DNA from: CAJXVA01 sp963761755
GTDB taxonomy: Bacteria; Myxococcota_A; Polyangia; Nannocystales; Nannocystaceae
Direction of reading: 5' to 3'
NCBI GenBank assembly: GCA_963761755.1
Contig: CAVXIC010000008.1
Span: 186,001-250,000, forward strand
DNA: 64,000 bases
The notes under the pieces were generated by a model. That model did not search any database. It worked only from the letters and a program-made list of their open reading frames with translations, and was not told the origin of the DNA. Made by a program: the position numbers and the translations under genes. Below, piece after piece: positions 45,676-55,145 of the stretch. Position 1 is the first letter of the stretch. Each line of letters starts with the position of its first letter.

Positions 45676-45719
45676 ATTCGAGGTGCATTCGAGGTGCATT
45701 CGAGGTGCATTCGAGGTGC
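45676..45719. repeat. 11-bp x 4 tandem repeat upstream of dprA
   Basis: Four perfect copies of ATTCGAGGTGC lie head to tail between the TSUP stop and the dprA ATG (32 bp before it). Each copy contains AGGTG, so each holds a GAGG-like ribosome site and a GTG. Since 11 is not a multiple of three, copy-number change alters which upstream GTG is in frame with dprA. Confidence 0.9.
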
Positions 45720-45751
45720 AACGGGGGCGGCCGACGGCCGACAGGGACGGC

Positions 45752-46552
45752 ATGGAGTTTACCGCCGTGTCCCCGAGTGCGTTGGGTGTCCTGTGGCCGC
45801 GGCCGCTGTATTTGGCCGGGCGACTGCCCGCGGTGCCTCGGGTCGCGGTCATCGGCGCGCGTGCGGCCCGGCGTCGCTTCGTTGCGTGCGTCCCAGCGGT
45901 GGTCGACGCCCTGTCCGAGGCGGGCATGGCCCTGGTGTCCGGGGGCGCCGTGGGCATCGATGCCGCGGGGCATCGGGCTGCGCTGCGTCGAGGTGTCCCT
46001 CAGGTGGCGGTGCTTCCCGGGCCCCCCGACGCGCTGTATCCGACCGACCACGCGGGCCTGTTTCGCGAGATCGTCGACGCGGGTGGTGCGGTGATCTGCC
46101 CGCACGCACCGGGCACCGGGCTGCGGCGCGGCATGTTTGCCAGCCGCAACCAGATCGTCGTGCAGCTCTCGGTGCGGGTCGTCGCCATCGAGGCGGGGGC
46201 ACGCTCGGGGACCCAGGGAACCCTGGGCCTGGCGCTGCGCACCGGCGTCGCGGTCAGCGGCGTGGTGGGGACACCAGGGGTCGCGTGGGCGTTCGAGCGG
46301 GGCGGCGCGTCCTTGGGCCCTCCGGACCCGGCCGGCGTCCGGGCCCGACTCTGCGAGCACCTGCAGGGGGTCACGGCCCTGGAGATCTGGCCGCCCGCGC
46401 TGCGCGTGCTGCAGGCGGTGCTCTCCCGACAGAGCGCGGTCACCGTGGATGACTTCGATGATCCGCTCGCCGGCGCGGTGGCCTTGGCCGAGGCCGAGGC
46501 CGGCGGATGGATCACCGAGGTCGCGATGGGCCGCTACGTTCGGGCCCGCTAG
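45752..46552 (+). CDS. dprA: DprA/Smf-like DNA-processing protein
   Basis: A 266-residue protein with the DprA Rossmann fold: VAVIGARAARR, ALVSGGAVGIDAAGHRAALR, VAVLPGPPDALYPTDHAGLF, FASRNQIVVQLSVRVVAIEAG and SGTQGTLGLALRTGVAVSGV. DprA loads RecA on incoming single-stranded DNA during transformation and protects it. The protein is shorter than usual, lacking the N-terminal SAM-like domain, and ends in a small winged-helix-like part (VTVDDFDDPLAGAVALAEAE). ATG 45752 is preferred; the frame is open back through the 11-bp repeats to GTG 45683. Confidence 0.82.
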   Translation: MEFTAVSPSALGVLWPRPLYLAGRLPAVPRVAVIGARAARRRFVACVPAVVDALSEAGMALVSGGAVGIDAAGHRAALRRGVPQVAVLPGPPDALYPTDHAGLFREIVDAGGAVICPHAPGTGLRRGMFASRNQIVVQLSVRVVAIEAGARSGTQGTLGLALRTGVAVSGVVGTPGVAWAFERGGASLGPPDPAGVRARLCEHLQGVTALEIWPPALRVLQAVLSRQSAVTVDDFDDPLAGAVALAEAEAGGWITEVAMGRYVRAR

Positions 46553-46572
46553 TCGGGTTTCACCCCGGGCCG

Positions 46573-49500
46573 CTAGCCTTCGAGCTGGGCCAAGAAGGCG
46601 TCCACGTCCGGGTCGTCGGGGCCCTCGTGTTTGGCCTTGCGGGCCCACAGCACCGCGCGCTGGCGGTCACCGCGGTGCAGCGCGATCTGTGCCTGGCGCA
46701 AGAAGGCCTGGGGGCGGGAGATCGGGCACGGGCCGTCGAAGAGGGTGATCGTTCGCAGGGCCCGGACCGCGGTGTCCCAGTCCTCGAGCACCTCGGCCAA
46801 GTCGGCCAGCTCAGCGGCGATCTCTCCATTTTGTTTGTCGGCGGCGAACGCCGTCGAGATCAGCTCCAGCTGCTTGGCCGTGTCCCCCTGCGCGCCCGCA
46901 ATCCGGGCCTGGCGTTGGTACACGATGGCCGCTTCGGGCCCGCGCTGGTTGGGCAGCGAGGCCGCCGCGCCCTCGAGGATCGCTCGAGCTTGCTCGAGAC
47001 TTCCCTCGGCCAAGTGGGCGTCCGCCAGGCTCACAGAGGCCGCGATGTCTCCGGGAGACAGCTCGAGAACCTCCGCGAGCGTGCGCGTGGCCGCCTCCGT
47101 GTCCCCCTCGGCCAAGAAGAGCTCCGCAACGCGGCGCAGCGTAGGCAGCCGCTGTGCGGGATCCTGCATCGATTCGGCTTCGGCGGCGAGGATCTTGGCC
47201 AGCTCCTTGTGCGCGCCGACCTCCTCGTACAGCTCGCGCAGCTTGTCGCGGATCGCGAGGCTGTCGGGTTGCTTGCGCCGGGCGTGCTCGAGGCCAGGTC
47301 GTGCCTCGCCGAGGTCCCCCATGTTCGCGCAGGCGCTCGCCAGCCGCAGGGCCGCGTCGACCTGCGCTTCGCCCGACTCTACGGCGACCAGCCTGGCGTT
47401 GAGCTTGGCGGCCTGCGCCCAGTCCTCGCGGGCCGCGACGAGGTCGCGAAGCAGACGCAGCGCGGCCGCGTCCTTGCGGTGCTCGTCGACCCAGTCGCTG
47501 AGCAGCGCTTCGGCCGCGGCAGGATCTCCATGGGCCGACGCGAGCGCGCCGATGCGGAGCGTCGCGTGATGCTTCGTCGCTTCGTCCCCCGTCTGCACGC
47601 GCACCATCTCCAGCGCATCGAGTAGGGCAGGGCCCAGCACGTCCGGATCCGAGGGATAGGCCTGCTCGAGATCGATGACGGCTCCGGTCAGATCGCCCAG
47701 CTGTCGGCGAAGGTCGGCGCGGGTGCCGAGCAGATGATGGCGGAGGTGCGAGTCGAGGTCGTCCCGCGCCAGCAGCTCGCTGAGCTGATCGTGGGCCTCC
47801 TGGGTCTGGCCCGAACCGGCGAGCGCGCTGGCGAGGTCCATGGCCAGCGCGGGGTCGTCCGGGTTGGCCTCCTTGGCCCGCGCGAGCAAGGCGCTGCTGC
47901 CTTCGGGGTCCATGAGGTACTCCCGGTGAAGCGACGACGCCTGGCGGAAGAGCGCACTCTTGCGCGCAGGGTCGTCCTGGTCCTCCGCGGCCCGGACGAC
48001 CAGCTCCGCGAGGCCGCGGTAGTCGCCCGATGCCTCGTAGGCCTGCTCGAGGGCCGCGCGTACGTCCTCGCGGCCCGGTGCCCGCGCGTAGCCGGTCGCG
48101 AGCGCGTCGAGTCGCGCCGCTTCGTCTCCATCGGCCAGCGCCAGCGCAGCCAGCTCCAGCGCAGTCTGTGCCGCCTCGTCTCCGTGCTGACTGAGCAGCA
48201 GGCGCTGAAGGATGTCCGTGCGGCCGTGGGTGTCCCCGTCGCCGAGGCTCGCGGCGACCTCTTGGAGCAGCGCGGTGTCGCCCGGCGCCCACTCGAGCGC
48301 AGCGCGGAGCGTGTCGACCGCGTCCGTGTCCGCTCCCCGGTCGCGCTGAACGACGGCGAGTGCGCGGGCCGCGTCGACGACCGCGCTGGGGTCCCCGTTG
48401 CCCTGCGCGCTCATCAACCGCTCGCGCAGCAGCTCGAGCACGTCGTCGTGCCGACCCGCCCGCTGGTAGGCCTCCAGCAGCAGCGCGCCGGCCTGGCCGT
48501 GCGAGGGGTCCTCCATCAGGAGGTTGCGCAGGGTGTCGATGGCGTCGTCGATCCGCTGCGCGTCGAGCAAGGTCTGCGCGAGCTCCAGCCGGAGCCCGTG
48601 CCGCGCGGCGGGATCGACGAGGGTGTCGACGGTGTCCTCGACGAGGCGGGAGAGTCGGTCGAGCTCCCCGAGCTCGCGGTACAGGCCCGCCAGCGGCTTC
48701 CAGGTCGACGCAGAGGACGGTTCTCGCTGGTGCAGGGCTTCGTACACCTGCACCGCGAAGGTGAGGTCGCCCGTCTCGCGACCGGCGGTCGCGATGGCTT
48801 CGGCGAGCTCTCGGAGTCCGCTTCGCTCGGTCCCCGCGTCGATGGCTTGGCAGATCCACTTGACCGCGCCGGCCGCGTCCCCGGCCTCATGCGCGCCTCG
48901 GGCGAGACCCAGGAGCGCCCAGTCGGCCCTGCGCACGCCCTCGAGCGTGCCGGCGGCCAGGTCGACCGCGCGGTGCATCAGGGCCCGGGTGCGCTCACCC
49001 TCGCCGAGCGCACCGGCGAGCTTGACCGCTTCTTCGACGGTCTCGGGCTCGGTGTCGGGGTGCGCGGCAGCCCGCTCCAGCGCGTCGAGCACGATGCGGT
49101 CGTCCTGGGTGGTCCGAGCGACCCGCTCGTACAGCGCGAGAAGCTCGACGGGGGTATCCTCCGCCGCCGTCGCCCGGGCCAGAATGCGACTGGCCCTCTC
49201 GGGGCGCGGGGTCATCTCGAGCGCATCCTCGAGCGCACGACGTCCGTCGGAGATGTCTCCGGAGGCCAGGTGCACCTCTGCCATGCGGTAGAGCGCATCT
49301 GCGCGGGTCTCGTCGACGTCCTCACCCAGCTCGGCGAGCTTCTCGAGGTAGGCCATCTGGGTCGTGGTGTCACCACGTGCTCCGGCGATTCGTGCGCCGG
49401 CCCGCCATACGTCGACTTCGCGGACGCCGAGATCTTCGGCGGTTCGCAGCAGCTCCGAGGCAACCTTCGCGTCGTCGCGGACGATCTGCGTCCCCTCCGC

Positions 49501-52500
49501 GAGGCGCAGCAGCAGCTCGCAGCGCACGTAGGCGTCGGTCGTCCGCCGTGCCTTGTCCAGCAGGGACTCGACGGCGCTCACGTAGCGCTCGGGGTCGCCC
49601 AGCGACTCGGCCAGGTCTTTGGCCTCGTCGTGGTTCTTCGGGTTGCCGGGGTCGGCCTTGATGGCCTGCAGCCGGGAGTCCAGGGCCGCCGCGGGATCGC
49701 CGAGGTGGTCGGCCTGAAGGTCCGCGAGCTCGCCGAGCACGGTCGCCCGCACCCGCGGGGTGTCGGCGGCTTGCAGCCGGGTCTCGATCACGCGGCGCAG
49801 CAGGTCGTGTTCGCCGACCTCTCGCAGCCTCGCCGCGAAGTGGACGCCTTCCTCGGGCCGCTCGCCGAGGGCCTCCATCGCCGACTCGATGAGCTCTTGG
49901 GCTTGATCCTGCTCGCCGCGCTCTCGCGCGATGCAGCTGAGTTCGAAGCGAACCTCGGCGCTCCCGATGCGTCCATCCCCTGCGGACCGCGGGCCGCGAT
50001 CCTCATCGGGGTCGGGTGCGTGGCGTCGGGCCCCGATGAGCAGGCTTCGATAGGCCCGCTCGGCGCGCTCGTACTGACCGCTGTCCCGCGCCGTCTCGGC
50101 GAGGGTCTGCAGGATCGCGGGGTTGTTGGCGTCCATGCCCGAGGCGAGCTCGAGCTGGTCGGTCGCCAGCTCGATGTCCCCCTGGGCCCCGGCCACGCGG
50201 GCGAGTTCCAGGTGCGCCGCGGCGCGCTGGGCCGAGCGCCGTCGCCCGAACGAGGCGATGAGCTGCTCGAGCAGCGCGCGGGCATCGTCGGTCCGGTCGG
50301 CGGCGCGAAGGCTGGCGGCCAGCCGAGCGGTGAGGTCGCGGTCGTCCCCGTGCTGCGCGTGCGCGCGCTCGAGGATGGTGACGGCCTCGGCAGGGATGCC
50401 GAGGCGATCGTGGTACAGCTCCGAGGCTTCGCGCGCGTAGGCGAGCAGGTTGTCGGGATCGCTGACGTGCGCAGAGGCGACCGTCAGGGTGTGCGCCAGG
50501 GGAGCCCACTGCTTGCGGTCGCGGTAGAGCTTGATGAGCAGCTTGCGAACCTCGGCGTGGTTGGGCGCCTCGTCGAAGGCGGCCTGCAGGGTCCGGGCGG
50601 CGTCGGGCTCGGCGCCAGCGGCGATCTCGGCTCGCGCGAGTCGAAGCATGACGGGCACGCGCGCGCCCGCGTCGGTGTGTTCGATGCGGCGACGCAGGAC
50701 GTTGGCCGCGTTGGCCGGCTCCTCCTGCTGCAGATACAGGCGCGCGAGCTGATCGAGTGCCTCGACCGTCGGCGCGAGCTCGACGACGTGGCCCAGGGCG
50801 ACGATCGCCGCAGCGGCGTCGCCGAAGGCGTCTTGCACGAGCTCGGCGAGGTCTCCCCACAGTTTGGCCGAGCCCGGCTCGTCGCCGAGGCCCTCGAGGG
50901 TCTGCGCCTGGGTCTCCAAGATGGACGCGAGCGCTTCGAGCTCCCCGCGTGCCGTGAGTACGTCGGTCAGCGCCGCGATGGTCTCGGGGTGACCGGGCTG
51001 CTGCGCCAGGTTCTCTTGCAGGCTCTGCACGCGGCCGCTCTTGGCCTCGACTTCGCCGACCAGTCTGGAGAGCAACAGGCGCAGCTCCAGCTTTCGCGCG
51101 GAATCGTCGGTGAGTTCGAGCTCGCGCTGTCGAAGCTGTAGCACGGCGAGCGTGCGGTCCTCGGCCTCGCACAGCTGCGCCAGCTCGCACACCAGCGCGA
51201 GATCGTCGCGCGTATCGAGCACCCGGAAGAGCAGCTCGATCGCCTGGGGCCGGTCTCCATGCTCGGCGCACAGGCGGGCGGCGCGAAGGCGGAGCTGCGC
51301 GACGGCTTGCTTGGGCAGGGGCATCTGCGCGGCGGCGGCCAGCGCCTTGATCGCGTCGGCGTGCCGGCCCGCAGAGGCGTCCAGCGCGACGAGGGCCTCG
51401 AGTGCCCACGTGACCACCTCCTTGGGTTCTCGCGTCCCCAACACCGGCTCGGCAGCGGCCATGAGGCGCGCGGACTTGCGGTACAGCGAGGACAGGAGCG
51501 ATCGGCGAAACTCGGGGTTGGCCTCGGCGGCTTGGGCGATCTCCGCGGCCTCGGTCAGCGGGTCCAGGTTGCGGTCGGACATCGCGTCGATGGCCAGCAA
51601 GGTGCCGCAAAGGGGCGGCTCGTCGCCCACCGAGGCTTCGGGAACCTGCCGCTGGAGGTCCGCGAGGAACTCGAGCGTGGGCCGGTGTCCTGCGGCGAAG
51701 CCCAGCGCGTTGCGAGCGGAGGTCTCGGCCGCCGAGAGGTCATCGCGGTTCTCGAGGTGCCAGCGTCCAACCTGCGCGTAGAGATCGCGGGCCACCGCGG
51801 TGGGCAGGCCCGAGACGTCTGCGAGCGCGTCGTCGAGCGCCGCGAGCAGGGGTGTCCAGCCGTCCGTGACGTCTGCGGCCTGCGCCAGGGCGACGAGCAC
51901 GTCCTCATCGAGCAGCTCGCGGGCGCCGCAGATGCCCATCGCGGCCGCCGCGGCGGCTTCCCAGGTGCCCGCGCGCGCGCTCGCCTCGATGATTGCGCGC
52001 TGGATCGGCAGGTCGTTGGGCTGCAGCTCGCTGGCGCGCGCGAGGGCGTCGACAGCCCCCGGAGCGTCACCGAGGTGGTCTTGGCGCACGGCGGCTTCGC
52101 GGCGAAACAGTGCGGCCGCGCGGGCAGGGGATCCCGCCAGACCGCCGGCCTCTTCGAGTGCCGAGGCCGCGCGGGCCCAGTGCTCGCTGTCTTCGGCCAG
52201 CCGCATGAGCTCGGCCTCCAGGGCGACGGCGTCCGGGTCGGCCACGAGGGCGCGCGCGATTGCATCGAGGGCCGCCGGGATGTTGCCGGACCGGCGCTCG
52301 TACAGGCGCGCAGCCTCGCGAAGGACTTCGACCGCGGAGAAGCGGTCGTCGGACTCGGAGACCCGGACGTCGACCAGCTTCAGCAGCAGGTCCCACTTGC
52401 CGGTCTCGCGGTAGGCCGATGCCAACGACTCGGCCGCGGCTCCGCGGACATCGGCGACGTCCAGGAGTGCAACCTGACCGGCGAGCGCGGTCGCATCGTG

Positions 52501-54384
52501 CGGCTCGACCGCCAGCGCCTGCGCGTAGAAGCCGGTCGCCGGCTCGGCGCTGTCCAGGTGCAGCCGATGCAGCTCACCCAGACGGCTGAGCAGCTTGGCG
52601 GCGCCGAGGCGACGCGTGGCCGCGGCGTCGTCGAGAATCTCGGCGAGCTCGGCGTACCGCATCGCGGTCGCCATCAAGCCATCGAGCGCGCCGATGGTCT
52701 CGGCTTCATCGCCGAACTCCTCGCGAACCTGAAGCCAGATGTCGATCGCCGCGCCGATGTCGTCGAGCTGGCTCTCCTGGACGCGTCCGAGCCGGATCAG
52801 GTCGGCGCGACGCTGCTGGTGGACGGAGGTCGACTTGGCGCGCTGAGCAAGGGCATCGCACAGCGGGGCCCAGCGCTCGCGCTTCTCGAGCAGCTCGATC
52901 GTCGCGTCCAGGGCTTCGGAGTCCTCGGGGTCGGCCCGGCGTCGGGCATCGTAGGCCGCCAGGGCCCGGTCGGTCTGGTCGAGTTCGTCCGAGAGGCGCC
53001 CCACCTCGCCCAGCACCGCGCGCCGAACGACGGGCGTGGATTCGAGGCTGGCGAGCTTCTCGAGCACGTCGATGCGCGCGGCGGTCTCCCCGGAGGCCGC
53101 CAACAGCTCGTTGAGCTGGTGTGCGGCGCTCAGGGCCATGGTGGCGTCGGCGTCGCTGCGCGCGACGACCTCGCCGAACAGCGCCACGGCCCGCTGCGGA
53201 TCGTCGCACCGGTTCTTGGCGACCGAAGCGGCCTCGGTGTACAGGGCCGCGGCTTGGGAGGGCTCGGCCGCGGCTGCGGCGGCGACCAACGCGTCCACGT
53301 GGGCCGCGTGAAGCTCCGAGCGGCGGGCAATCTCTCGGAGCTGGCGGCGCGCGTCCGCGTCGTTGGGCTCCTCGGCCAGCAAGGTGGCGTACAGCTCCAG
53401 CGCCTCGTCGTCGCGGGCGAGGATGGCCTGCGCCGACCCGGCCTCACGGAGCAGGGCGATGCGCTGCGCGCCGGTGGCGAAGGTGAGGGCCGACGCCAGC
53501 GCGTCGACGAGCGCTTCGGGCTTGCTGGCGACCTGGTAGTTGGTGCGCAGCAGCGCCAGCGCCTCGAGGCGCGCGGTGTCGGAGAAGGTGTCGGCCCGCA
53601 GCAGCTTCTCGAGCTCGGCGCAGGCTTCGGGGTGACCGGGTGACTCGTCGACCAGCGTGCGGAGCTCGTCGAGCGCGGGCCCGGCGGCTTCGAGGTGGTC
53701 GAGCGAGATCTGAGCGACGCGCAGACGGGCGGTGCGAGCCTCGGGTCCGGGCAGCTCCGGCAGGCGGTTCTGCCACAGCTCGACGAGGTCTTCCCACCGG
53801 TTCTGCCGGGCGAGGAGGCGCTCGATGTTGAGCGCGAGCTTGAGGTTGCCCGGGTCGAGCTCGAGCTGCAGCTGCATGTAGTCGACGGCGCGTCCGGGCC
53901 GCTTCGCGAAGTCCTTGGCGGTGTGGGCGGCGTCGTCGAGCAGCCGCGCCCGCGCCTTGGTCTCGCGGGTGTGCTGAAGCGCGTGGTCGTATTGGTCGAG
54001 CAGGTCATCCCACCGCTCGGCGTTGGTCAGCACCAGCAGCAGGCGCTCGAACGCCCAGTCCGCGGTCGGGTCCCTGTCGAGGATCGGCCGCAGCACGCCC
54101 ATCATCTCGTTGGGGCTGTCGCCGAACCACTCCTCGTGGAAACGGGCCGCCCGCGGGGCCAGGACCTTCCAGGTGTCGCCGTCGATGTCGCCGGTCAGCA
54201 CGTCGCGGTACGCCACGCCGACCTCGTCGGGGCGATCGAGGCTGTCGGCCAGCGACTCGATGTGGTCCCACGCCTCCACGTTCGCAGGGTTGTTCTCGAC
54301 CGCGGCCAGTGCCGCGGCGAACGACTGCCCCAAGGGGTCGTCGGCTGATGTTGGCGTTGTGTGCTCCCCTCGACCTCCGGCCAC
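46573..54384 (-). CDS. Giant TPR-repeat protein, 2603 residues
   Basis: One uninterrupted frame of 2603 codons built almost wholly of tetratricopeptide-like helix pairs. Typical repeats are RAVDYMQLQLELDPGNLKLA, AIDIWLQVREEFGDEAETI, RAERAYRSLLIGARRHAPDP and AIDTLRNLLMEDPSHGQAGA. There is no signal peptide, membrane segment or enzymatic domain; the protein is strongly acidic and Ala/Leu-rich. Such very long TPR proteins occur in myxobacteria, probably as scaffolds, but their role is not known. The only in-frame start near the 5' end is GTG 54384. Its stop is 20 bp from the dprA stop (convergent). It covers 12 per cent of the window. Confidence 0.85.
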   Translation of the reverse strand: MAGGRGEHTTPTSADDPLGQSFAAALAAVENNPANVEAWDHIESLADSLDRPDEVGVAYRDVLTGDIDGDTWKVLAPRAARFHEEWFGDSPNEMMGVLRPILDRDPTADWAFERLLLVLTNAERWDDLLDQYDHALQHTRETKARARLLDDAAHTAKDFAKRPGRAVDYMQLQLELDPGNLKLALNIERLLARQNRWEDLVELWQNRLPELPGPEARTARLRVAQISLDHLEAAGPALDELRTLVDESPGHPEACAELEKLLRADTFSDTARLEALALLRTNYQVASKPEALVDALASALTFATGAQRIALLREAGSAQAILARDDEALELYATLLAEEPNDADARRQLREIARRSELHAAHVDALVAAAAAAEPSQAAALYTEAASVAKNRCDDPQRAVALFGEVVARSDADATMALSAAHQLNELLAASGETAARIDVLEKLASLESTPVVRRAVLGEVGRLSDELDQTDRALAAYDARRRADPEDSEALDATIELLEKRERWAPLCDALAQRAKSTSVHQQRRADLIRLGRVQESQLDDIGAAIDIWLQVREEFGDEAETIGALDGLMATAMRYAELAEILDDAAATRRLGAAKLLSRLGELHRLHLDSAEPATGFYAQALAVEPHDATALAGQVALLDVADVRGAAAESLASAYRETGKWDLLLKLVDVRVSESDDRFSAVEVLREAARLYERRSGNIPAALDAIARALVADPDAVALEAELMRLAEDSEHWARAASALEEAGGLAGSPARAAALFRREAAVRQDHLGDAPGAVDALARASELQPNDLPIQRAIIEASARAGTWEAAAAAAMGICGARELLDEDVLVALAQAADVTDGWTPLLAALDDALADVSGLPTAVARDLYAQVGRWHLENRDDLSAAETSARNALGFAAGHRPTLEFLADLQRQVPEASVGDEPPLCGTLLAIDAMSDRNLDPLTEAAEIAQAAEANPEFRRSLLSSLYRKSARLMAAAEPVLGTREPKEVVTWALEALVALDASAGRHADAIKALAAAAQMPLPKQAVAQLRLRAARLCAEHGDRPQAIELLFRVLDTRDDLALVCELAQLCEAEDRTLAVLQLRQRELELTDDSARKLELRLLLSRLVGEVEAKSGRVQSLQENLAQQPGHPETIAALTDVLTARGELEALASILETQAQTLEGLGDEPGSAKLWGDLAELVQDAFGDAAAAIVALGHVVELAPTVEALDQLARLYLQQEEPANAANVLRRRIEHTDAGARVPVMLRLARAEIAAGAEPDAARTLQAAFDEAPNHAEVRKLLIKLYRDRKQWAPLAHTLTVASAHVSDPDNLLAYAREASELYHDRLGIPAEAVTILERAHAQHGDDRDLTARLAASLRAADRTDDARALLEQLIASFGRRRSAQRAAAHLELARVAGAQGDIELATDQLELASGMDANNPAILQTLAETARDSGQYERAERAYRSLLIGARRHAPDPDEDRGPRSAGDGRIGSAEVRFELSCIARERGEQDQAQELIESAMEALGERPEEGVHFAARLREVGEHDLLRRVIETRLQAADTPRVRATVLGELADLQADHLGDPAAALDSRLQAIKADPGNPKNHDEAKDLAESLGDPERYVSAVESLLDKARRTTDAYVRCELLLRLAEGTQIVRDDAKVASELLRTAEDLGVREVDVWRAGARIAGARGDTTTQMAYLEKLAELGEDVDETRADALYRMAEVHLASGDISDGRRALEDALEMTPRPERASRILARATAAEDTPVELLALYERVARTTQDDRIVLDALERAAAHPDTEPETVEEAVKLAGALGEGERTRALMHRAVDLAAGTLEGVRRADWALLGLARGAHEAGDAAGAVKWICQAIDAGTERSGLRELAEAIATAGRETGDLTFAVQVYEALHQREPSSASTWKPLAGLYRELGELDRLSRLVEDTVDTLVDPAARHGLRLELAQTLLDAQRIDDAIDTLRNLLMEDPSHGQAGALLLEAYQRAGRHDDVLELLRERLMSAQGNGDPSAVVDAARALAVVQRDRGADTDAVDTLRAALEWAPGDTALLQEVAASLGDGDTHGRTDILQRLLLSQHGDEAAQTALELAALALADGDEAARLDALATGYARAPGREDVRAALEQAYEASGDYRGLAELVVRAAEDQDDPARKSALFRQASSLHREYLMDPEGSSALLARAKEANPDDPALAMDLASALAGSGQTQEAHDQLSELLARDDLDSHLRHHLLGTRADLRRQLGDLTGAVIDLEQAYPSDPDVLGPALLDALEMVRVQTGDEATKHHATLRIGALASAHGDPAAAEALLSDWVDEHRKDAAALRLLRDLVAAREDWAQAAKLNARLVAVESGEAQVDAALRLASACANMGDLGEARPGLEHARRKQPDSLAIRDKLRELYEEVGAHKELAKILAAEAESMQDPAQRLPTLRRVAELFLAEGDTEAATRTLAEVLELSPGDIAASVSLADAHLAEGSLEQARAILEGAAASLPNQRGPEAAIVYQRQARIAGAQGDTAKQLELISTAFAADKQNGEIAAELADLAEVLEDWDTAVRALRTITLFDGPCPISRPQAFLRQAQIALHRGDRQRAVLWARKAKHEGPDDPDVDAFLAQLEG

Positions 54385-54458
54385 GTGCGTTCGTCCTCTC
54401 CCCCAGCGAGCAGGGGAGGCGAACTATAGCAGCGGCGGCCCTGCGGTTGGGGCTCGCG

Positions 54459-55145
54459 TCACCGGAGGTCGTGATTCGTCCGGTCGATCCACCGACGGAT
54501 TCGCTCCGCGACCCCATCGAGCACCTCCTGCTCGGAGAGGCCCGAGCGCTTGGGGACGGCGAGCGAGTGGTCTCCGCCCTCGACGATGTCCAGCTCTGCC
54601 CGGGCACCGATCTCGTCGAGGACCGGGCGCAGCAGATCCAAGGAGGCGAGTCGGTCTCGTGTCCCTTGGACGAAGCGCATCGGGAGCTGAACATCGAACA
54701 GATGCGCAGCACGATCATCGGACGGCTTGCCGGCCGCATGGAGGGGGAATCCCAGGAACAGGAGCCCACACACCCCCTGCAGGCCGTCTTCGGCCGCCGC
54801 GCGGGAGGTCATCCGGCCTCCCATGGACTTGCCGCCGGCGAAGACGGGCAGCCCTCGCGCCCGGCTCACGCCCGTGGCGATGGCGGCCACAATCGTGCTG
54901 CGCAGAATCGACTCCGCGTCGGGACGTCTGGATCCTGCCTGCATGTAGGGGAACATGAACCTCAGCGTCGCGACGCCGTGGTGCGCGAGGGCCTGGGCCA
55001 TCGCACCCATGAACGGGTGCTCCATGCCCGCGCCCGCGCCGTGGGCGAGCACGTACACCGCCGCTGCGCCCCGCGGCCGCAGCCACAGCGCCTCGACGTC
55101 CGGGCGGTTGGGATGCCCAGGGAACGACACGGACTCGGCGCTCAT
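54459..55145 (-). CDS. KANL3/Tex30-like alpha/beta hydrolase
   Basis: A 228-residue alpha/beta-hydrolase. It has the oxyanion region VYVLAHGAGAGMEHPFMGAM, the nucleophile elbow FAGGKSMGGRMTSRAA (Ser in GKSMGG), a strand with PMRFVQGTRDRLASLD bearing the acid Asp, and the His in VEGGDHSLAVPKRSG. This set is that of the bacterial relatives of KANL3/TEX30, often called dienelactone-hydrolase-like. Substrate is unknown. Its start overlaps the ligD stop by 4 bp (ATGA), so it is coupled to DNA ligase D. Confidence 0.82.
   Translation of the reverse strand: MSAESVSFPGHPNRPDVEALWLRPRGAAAVYVLAHGAGAGMEHPFMGAMAQALAHHGVATLRFMFPYMQAGSRRPDAESILRSTIVAAIATGVSRARGLPVFAGGKSMGGRMTSRAAAEDGLQGVCGLLFLGFPLHAAGKPSDDRAAHLFDVQLPMRFVQGTRDRLASLDLLRPVLDEIGARAELDIVEGGDHSLAVPKRSGLSEQEVLDGVAERIRRWIDRTNHDLR

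Noticed and set aside
47734..51141. Forward frame of 1135 codons (and another at 51259-53643) opposite the giant TPR gene
   Set aside because: Antisense shadow. The reverse frame has regular TPR helices over its whole length, the forward one has no recognisable repeat or domain.
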